Below are positions 60,576 through 64,000 of a stretch of DNA of 64,000 nucleotides, in pieces. Position 1 is the first letter of the stretch. The number at the start of each line of letters is the position of its first letter. Source of the DNA: Haloarchaeobius litoreus (GTDB lineage: Archaea; Halobacteriota; Halobacteria; Halobacteriales; Natrialbaceae); the NCBI RefSeq assembly GCF_024495425.1, contig NZ_JANHJR010000001.1, forward strand, positions 124,001 to 188,000. Reading direction: 5' to 3'. Under the pieces are notes generated by a model. It saw nothing but the letters and a program-made list of their open reading frames with translations, had not been told where the DNA came from and made no database searches. The translations under genes and the position numbers were made by a program.

Positions 60576-60603
60576 CATTTGCTATCGCGCTATATGGTTT
60601 ACA
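60576..60603 (+). repeat. left copy of an imperfect inverted repeat pair
   Basis: The sequence CATTTGCTATCGCGCTATAT followed by GGTTTA matches the minus strand at 61531-61556 at 23 of 26 positions. The two copies point at each other across about 0.93 kb containing two small genes. Confidence 0.6.
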
Positions 60604-60724
60604 AGGGGGTTGCGACGGGTGAGTCGGTCGGGGAACAGCCGCTGGCGGGGGATTCGGGGGCAAAAACGGCCCAGCTGGGGCTCGGCGGGGATGACGCGGC
60701 AGAGGAGTCGGGTCGCTCGCTAGC

Positions 60725-60892
60725 TCAGGCTTCGCTCGTGTCGACGTTACCGTTGATCTTCACGAAGCCGTAGTCGCACTCGGTGCAGTGCCACTTGACC
60801 TTCTCGCCGAGGTGGACGTGCGTGCTCGCGGCGCGATAGAAGGTGACGTCGCTCTCGCAGTCGGGACAGTAGTGTTCCGTCTCCAGGCTCAT
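60725..60892 (-). CDS. small zinc-ribbon protein
   Basis: The ATG at 60892 gives 55 residues starting MSLETEHYCPDCESDVTFYR. Two C-x2-C knuckles (CPDC and CTEC) form a likely zinc ribbon, with KVKWHCTECDYGFVKINGNV in the second half. The gene is short but has clean codon use and an ATG. Such proteins are common in haloarchaea and of unknown role. It lies inside the segment bounded by the inverted repeat pair. Confidence 0.72.
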   Translation of the reverse strand: MSLETEHYCPDCESDVTFYRAASTHVHLGEKVKWHCTECDYGFVKINGNVDTSEA

Positions 60893-60937
60893 GCGAGCCA
60901 CTCCGTGGGGACGGGACTTTATTGATTCGAAGCGCGC

Positions 60938-61168
60938 TCAGCCGAACAGCTCGTCCAGGTCGACCTCGTTCTCGTCGTCCGCAGGACCAGGGCGGTCGGT
61001 GCGCTCGACCGACACGCCGTCGACGAACCGGTCGAACGCCGCCGTCTCGACACCGTCGGTCGTCGCCGCCGGCTCGGTGTCGGCCAGCGCCATCACTTCC
61101 TCAGGGGACTCCTCCGGAAAGGTCTCGAACAGTTCCTCGGGCGCAGCGCGCTGGTCTGGGAGCGACAT
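60938..61168 (-). CDS. small acidic protein of unknown function
   Basis: The 76-residue protein starts MSLPDQRAAPEELFETFPEE. It has no cysteines and no membrane segment; it is acidic and probably partly disordered, ending VDLDELFG. The FxxFPEE and DELFG ends look like short peptide-binding motifs. Its promoter is striking: a TATA-like ATTAAT at 61194-61199 next to a perfect 20-bp palindrome. It is 45 nt upstream of the zinc-ribbon gene and may be co-transcribed with it. Function unknown. Confidence 0.65.
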   Translation of the reverse strand: MSLPDQRAAPEELFETFPEESPEEVMALADTEPAATTDGVETAAFDRFVDGVSVERTDRPGPADDENEVDLDELFG

Positions 61169-61193
61169 GACGTTGTATGCGGACGACTACCAC

Positions 61194-61220
61194 ATTAATC
61201 TACGTCAGACGTCTGACGTA
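61194..61220 (-). promoter_or_regulatory. TATA box with an adjacent perfect 20-bp palindrome
   Basis: The palindrome TACGTCAGACGTCTGACGTA (61201-61220) lies directly upstream of ATTAAT (61194-61199) on the minus strand, about 29 nt before the ATG at 61168. This position next to the TATA box fits an operator or activator site for a dimeric regulator. Confidence 0.6.
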
Positions 61221-61580
61221 CGGGGGTGTCGCCGCGCGCGTGGTGGGGTCCGTGACACCAGTCACGGCATGGCGGCTGTGGTCGGATGGGCTGCGGGGGT
61301 TCGATGGGCACGACGACAGGACTCCGATCGAGTGGGCTTCGAGTCGGGGTTGCGACGGGGCGGACGGACTGGCAGTGGGGGCGCGGCGACGGCCCGGCCA
61401 TCCCAGCTCGGGTAGCGGCTGGGTTCTCCGGCGGTGTGGCCCGTCTCCGGACCTCCGGGTTCAATTCGACGCTGTACGCTCAGTTCGGGGTCGCTGCGGA
61501 GCGTCCCGGTCTGGCTAGCCCAGCAGACCATAAACCAAATAGCACGATACCAAATGCCTCCCGCCTGCCCGTTCGCGGCC
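61221..61580. other. non-coding gap with the right inverted repeat
   Basis: No credible gene is seen in this GC-rich region. GGGGTTGCGACGGG occurs at about 61352 and, as GGGGGTTGCGACGGG, at about 60606. The right inverted repeat lies at 61531-61556. Confidence 0.5.
61531..61556 (-). repeat. right copy of an imperfect inverted repeat pair
   Basis: On the minus strand CATTTGGTATCGTGCTATTT followed by GGTTTA matches the left copy at 60576-60601 with three mismatches. Confidence 0.6.
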
Positions 61581-61613
61581 GGAGTTAAGTGGGTCTCGCC
61601 CGAACCGCCGGAC

Positions 61614-62147
61614 ATGAAGATATACACGGGCCGTGGCGACGACGGTATGACCGACCTGCGCGACATGTCCCGCGTCTCGAAGACGAGCCCACGCATCGAG
61701 GCGTACGGGACCGTCGACGAGCTGAACGCGCTCGTGGGGACGGTCCGACCGACGGGTCACGACGACATCGACGAGAAGCTCGCCGGCGTGCAGAACCACC
61801 TCCACGTCGTGCAGGCCGACTTCGCCAACCCCGACCCGGAGGAGGACGACCCGATGATCACGTCGGAGCACGTCGACCAGGTAGAGGCGTGGATCGACGC
61901 CTACGACGACGAGCTGGAGCCGCTCCAGTCGTTCATCCTGCCGACGGGCAGCGAGAAGGGGTCGCGACTCCACCACGCGCGCACGGTGTGCCGGCGGGCG
62001 GAACGCCGCGCGGTCGCGCTGGCCGCCGACGCACAGGCGAACGAGGACGCCATCCAGTACCTGAACCGGCTGTCGGACGGGCTGTTCGTCTGGGCTCGCG
62101 TCGTCAATGCCCGTGACGGCGTCCCCGAGGAAAGTCCGACCTACTGA
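61614..62147 (+). CDS. PduO-type ATP:cob(I)alamin adenosyltransferase
   Basis: The ATG at 61614 gives 177 residues starting MKIYTGRGDDGMTDLRDMSR, the ATP-binding N-terminus of PduO enzymes. EAYGTVDELNALVGTVRPTG, FILPTGSEKGSRLHHARTVC and RRAERRAVAL follow, the region that contacts ATP and cobalamin. It makes adenosylcobalamin. A TATA-like AGTTAAG lies about 28 nt upstream. Its 3' end overlaps the convergent MBL-fold gene by 7 nt. Confidence 0.93.
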   Translation: MKIYTGRGDDGMTDLRDMSRVSKTSPRIEAYGTVDELNALVGTVRPTGHDDIDEKLAGVQNHLHVVQADFANPDPEEDDPMITSEHVDQVEAWIDAYDDELEPLQSFILPTGSEKGSRLHHARTVCRRAERRAVALAADAQANEDAIQYLNRLSDGLFVWARVVNARDGVPEESPTY

Positions 62148-63100
62148 CCGCCGTCCGCGCGTTCGTAGACGACCATCCCGCCGCGTTCGTTGCGCTCGAC
62201 CGCGCCGCGCTCTTCGAGCACGTCCAGGTGGCCGATAGCCTCGCTCATGCCCGAGAACTGCTCGGTCACGGGGAGGTCGTCGAACAGCCCCGCCATCACG
62301 TCGACGGCGGTCGTCGGGTCATCGACCAGTTCGAGCACGGCGGCGGTCCGCTCCTCGTGTGCGTCGAGTATCTCCCGGATGCGCCCCGCCGGGTCGGTGA
62401 TGACTTCGCGGTGGCCGGGGAGCAGCCGGTCGTAGCCGGCGTCGCGCTGGCGCTCCAGACAGTCGTTGTACCGGGGGAGCACGTGTGGGCGCTCGCCGCC
62501 GGGTTCTTCGGGCGGCTGAAGGAACGGGTTGGGTGTGATGTCCGGCAGGACGTTGTCGCCGACGATGCAGACGGAGTCGCCGTCGTCCTCGTAGGTGTAC
62601 GTGAGTTCGCCCGGTGCGTGGCCGGTGACCTCGTCGACGGTGAGGCTGATGCCAGCGACGGTCACCGTATCACCCGCAGCGAGCGTCTCGTCCACCTCGA
62701 CGTCGGGAGCGTAGTTGAGGAACGCCTCGGGGAGCTCGGTGACGGTGTCCGCCGTCGACGCGGACATCCCGTTGCGCTCGAAGAAGTCGGTGAAGAACTC
62801 GCGCTCGTAGGCCCAGCGCCCTGCGAAGTCGCCGACGATCTCGGCACAGGGTTCGCTTGCGTACACTGTCGCACCCCGCTCGGCGAACCGGTGAGCACTC
62901 CCGAAGTGGTCGGGGTGGGGGTGGGTCACCAGGACCTGCTCGACGTCGTCGGGGGTCAGGTCGTGCGCCTCCAGCGCGGTGAGGAGTTCGGCCCAGGCCT
63001 CCTCGCCGTCCGGACCGGGGTCGACCAGCGTGCGCCCGGCGAGGTAGGCGTTGATGGGGCCGACCTGGAAGGGGGTCGGAATCGGATACCGCTCGAACAT
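62141..63100 (-). CDS. MBL-fold metallo-hydrolase (LACTB2-like)
   Basis: The ATG at 63100 gives 319 residues starting MFERYPIPTPFQVGPINAYL. The metal-binding motif is VLVTHPHPDHFGSAHRF, followed by GHAPGELTYTYEDDGDSVCI and the C-terminal histidine in LLPGHREVITDPAGRIREIL. A C-terminal winged-helix-like tail (EAIGHLDVLEERGAVERNER) is typical of LACTB2-like proteins, which act as endoribonucleases or thioester hydrolases. The substrate is not known. It converges on the adenosyltransferase gene. Confidence 0.88.
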   Translation of the reverse strand: MFERYPIPTPFQVGPINAYLAGRTLVDPGPDGEEAWAELLTALEAHDLTPDDVEQVLVTHPHPDHFGSAHRFAERGATVYASEPCAEIVGDFAGRWAYEREFFTDFFERNGMSASTADTVTELPEAFLNYAPDVEVDETLAAGDTVTVAGISLTVDEVTGHAPGELTYTYEDDGDSVCIVGDNVLPDITPNPFLQPPEEPGGERPHVLPRYNDCLERQRDAGYDRLLPGHREVITDPAGRIREILDAHEERTAAVLELVDDPTTAVDVMAGLFDDLPVTEQFSGMSEAIGHLDVLEERGAVERNERGGMVVYERADGGQ

Positions 63101-63370
63101 ACTCGGGAGTGAGCCCTCTCGGTGGTAAACCCTTGGGCCTCGGCGAAAACGGTGGGTCGGCGGGACAGGCAGGAGCGGGGTCCGGGTGATGCCCACGGGC
63201 CCCTGGCGCGTCGGTGCGCGTCTGTGGCATGTGTGGCTATGGGAGTCCAGACGGCGGCTGTGGCACGGTGTGGATCCTCGCCGACCGCAGTTTTAGGTCT
63301 GCCTAACAATAACAAAAAGCTGCCGGTTTCGGCCGACCTAAAAGTGGCTGGTTCTGACCTTGCATCGGCG
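63101..63370. promoter_or_regulatory. intergenic region with a DtxR-like iron box and dyad
   Basis: The plus strand has TTAGGTCTGCCTAA (63293-63306), an inverted repeat TTAGG-n4-CCTAA resembling DtxR/IdeR-family boxes. The same element forms a wider 9-bp dyad, TTTTAGGTC (63291-63299) and GACCTAAAA (63335-63343). The AT-rich AACAATAACAAAAA lies between. No gene is seen. Which neighbour is controlled is unclear. Confidence 0.45.
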
Positions 63371-63380
63371 ACACATATAT
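63371..63380 (+). promoter_or_regulatory. TATA box of the small acidic gene at 63406
   Basis: ACACATATAT lies about 30 nt before the ATG at 63406. Confidence 0.58.
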
Positions 63381-63405
63381 AGCTCGCTCCAGCGTACTCT
63401 CGTCT

Positions 63406-63633
63406 ATGAACCGCCACTTCAGAGACGCCCGATACCACGCCCGACGCACCGCCGAAGAACTCTACGCTGGCGTCGAGATGGAGCTCGAACCCGTCCGCGA
63501 ACGCGTCGAAGCGCGTATCGACGAGTACCGCGGCGTCGAGGAGCCGGAACCCGAGCCGACCCGAACCAACCGTGTCCGGAAGGTCGGCGCAAACGCCCGC
63601 GAACGCCTCGGCGGAATGCCCATCAGCCGGTAA
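63406..63633 (+). CDS. small conserved haloarchaeal protein
   Basis: The 75-residue protein starts MNRHFRDARYHARRTAEELY and is a charged helix (EMELEPVRERVEARIDEYRG) with an acidic-basic tail (RKVGANARERLGGMPISR). It has a strong TATA box 30 nt upstream. This looks like a small helical protein often found in haloarchaea; no function is known. It is followed closely by tRNA-Val. Confidence 0.75.
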   Translation: MNRHFRDARYHARRTAEELYAGVEMELEPVRERVEARIDEYRGVEEPEPEPTRTNRVRKVGANARERLGGMPISR

Positions 63634-63647
63634 CCCGGAAGGCAACC

Positions 63648-63656
63648 CTTAAGTTT
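63648..63656 (+). promoter_or_regulatory. TATA-like box of tRNA-Val
   Basis: CTTAAGTTT lies about 31 nt before the tRNA 5' end. Confidence 0.48.
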
Positions 63657-63682
63657 CGGAACCGGGTAGCGACAGGTGTCGC

Positions 63683-63757
63683 GGGTTGGTGGTCTAGTCC
63701 GGTTATGACACCTCCTTCACACGGAGGAAGTCGGCAGTTCAAATCTGCCCCAACCCA
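63683..63757 (+). tRNA. tRNA-Val (anticodon CAC)
   Basis: The acceptor stem is GGGTTGG/CCAACCC with discriminator A. The anticodon arm CCTCC-TTCACAC-GGAGG gives anticodon CAC. The T-arm contains GCAG-TTCAAAT-CTGC. CCA is not encoded. It reads valine codon GUG. Unlike tRNA-Gly and tRNA-Glu here, no 3' fragment copy follows it. Confidence 0.95.
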
Positions 63758-63893
63758 CTGAGTTTCTTACCGCTGCTTCAGGAGGAGTGGATACGCCGTC
63801 GCTCTCGCGGTTGGATACTCCTGGGCGAGTTGGAGAGGTCACGGCGACGCGCAGGAGCAGGCCGAGGTCCATCTCAGTGACCGGTGTCCAATC

Positions 63894-64000
63894 TCACGAC
63901 CGCCGACCCCGACCGGGCCCGCGGTTGATCTGCTGGAACGACTCCAGTACGTTGTCGAAGTCGGCCATCGTCCGGCGAAGCTGACCCTCCAGTTCGTCGA
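63894..64000 (-). CDS. C-terminal fragment of a gene entering from the right edge
   Basis: The minus strand is open from the edge to a TGA at 63894, giving at least 35 residues that include DELEGQLRRTMADFDNVLES and end FQQINRGPGRGRRS. It is a helical, charged end of an unknown protein. The start lies outside the window. Confidence 0.5.
   Translation of the reverse strand, partial: DELEGQLRRTMADFDNVLESFQQINRGPGRGRRS

Noticed and set aside
63758-63893. tRNA-Val 3' fragment duplication
   Set aside because: I looked for a copy like those at tRNA-Gly and tRNA-Glu and found none.
1-64000. CRISPR arrays, rRNA genes, transposases
   Set aside because: No regularly spaced direct repeats, no rRNA-like stretches and no transposase motifs were found on either strand.

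Overview
This window is a 64 kb chromosomal segment of a haloarchaeon (Halobacteriales). The GC content is high and the predicted proteins are strongly acidic. Ribosomal proteins are of archaeal type (S4e, L19e, L32e). Most genes begin about 25-31 nt after a TATA-like element, so many transcripts are probably leaderless. The genus cannot be named from the sequence alone. No rRNA, CRISPR array, transposase or complete insertion sequence was seen.

Layout. 1-9.96 kb: three tandem GNAT acetyltransferases, a HEAT-repeat protein with an embedded Cys/His motif, a HAD hydrolase, an M48 membrane protease, a GTPBP1-like GTPase, a J-domain membrane protein, a zinc-finger protein, pyrF and a beta-RFAP-synthase-like GHMP enzyme. 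10-14.5 kb: a glycosyltransferase, a methyltransferase, a hairpin-rich dispersed element, ilvD and a small C2H2 protein. 14.5-19.7 kb: an information-processing cluster. It holds a RecA/KaiC-like protein without a P-loop, a divergent Orc1/Cdc6 ATPase, and a tight three-gene operon (a RecA-like protein without a P-loop, a small helical protein, and a family B DNA polymerase with degraded catalytic and exonuclease motifs). 19.66-20.2 kb: an AT-rich inverted repeat and a second copy of the hairpin element. 20.2-24.9 kb: a second HEAT protein paralogous to the first, mch with a coupled small protein, a thiamine-binding protein, a universal stress protein, an apparently frameshifted small membrane protein and a hypothetical protein. 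25.17 kb: tRNA-Gly with a duplicated 3' fragment.

25.5-40.0 kb is the classical archaeal S10/spc superoperon: SPOUT methyltransferase, L3, L4, L23, L2, S19, L22, S3, L29, Rnp1, S17, L14, L24, S4e, L5, S14, S8, L6, L32e, L19e, L18, S5, L30, L15, then SecY from its own promoter. Most neighbours overlap by 1-10 nt or sit a few nt apart. 40-46.7 kb: an intact DEDDy exonuclease, tRNA-Glu with another duplicated 3' fragment, a membrane-anchored winged-helix protein, an amidohydrolase coupled to a DUF1508 protein, a small winged-helix regulator, thyX and mutY. 46.7-54.6 kb: an AIM24-family remnant, an MFS transporter divergent from a Bat-type HTH regulator, a DsrE protein, an RND/MMPL exporter and a candidate PD-(D/E)XK nuclease. 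54.7-59.3 kb: the glycine cleavage operon gcvT-gcvH-gcvPA-gcvPB. 59.4-64 kb: a VOC protein, Mn/Fe superoxide dismutase, two small proteins between imperfect 26-bp inverted repeats, a PduO-type cobalamin adenosyltransferase, an MBL-fold hydrolase, a small acidic protein, tRNA-Val and a partial gene.

The parts most worth following up are the degraded-polymerase operon beside Orc1/Cdc6, the two hairpin-chain elements, the matching duplications at two different tRNA genes, and several strong palindromes at promoters.
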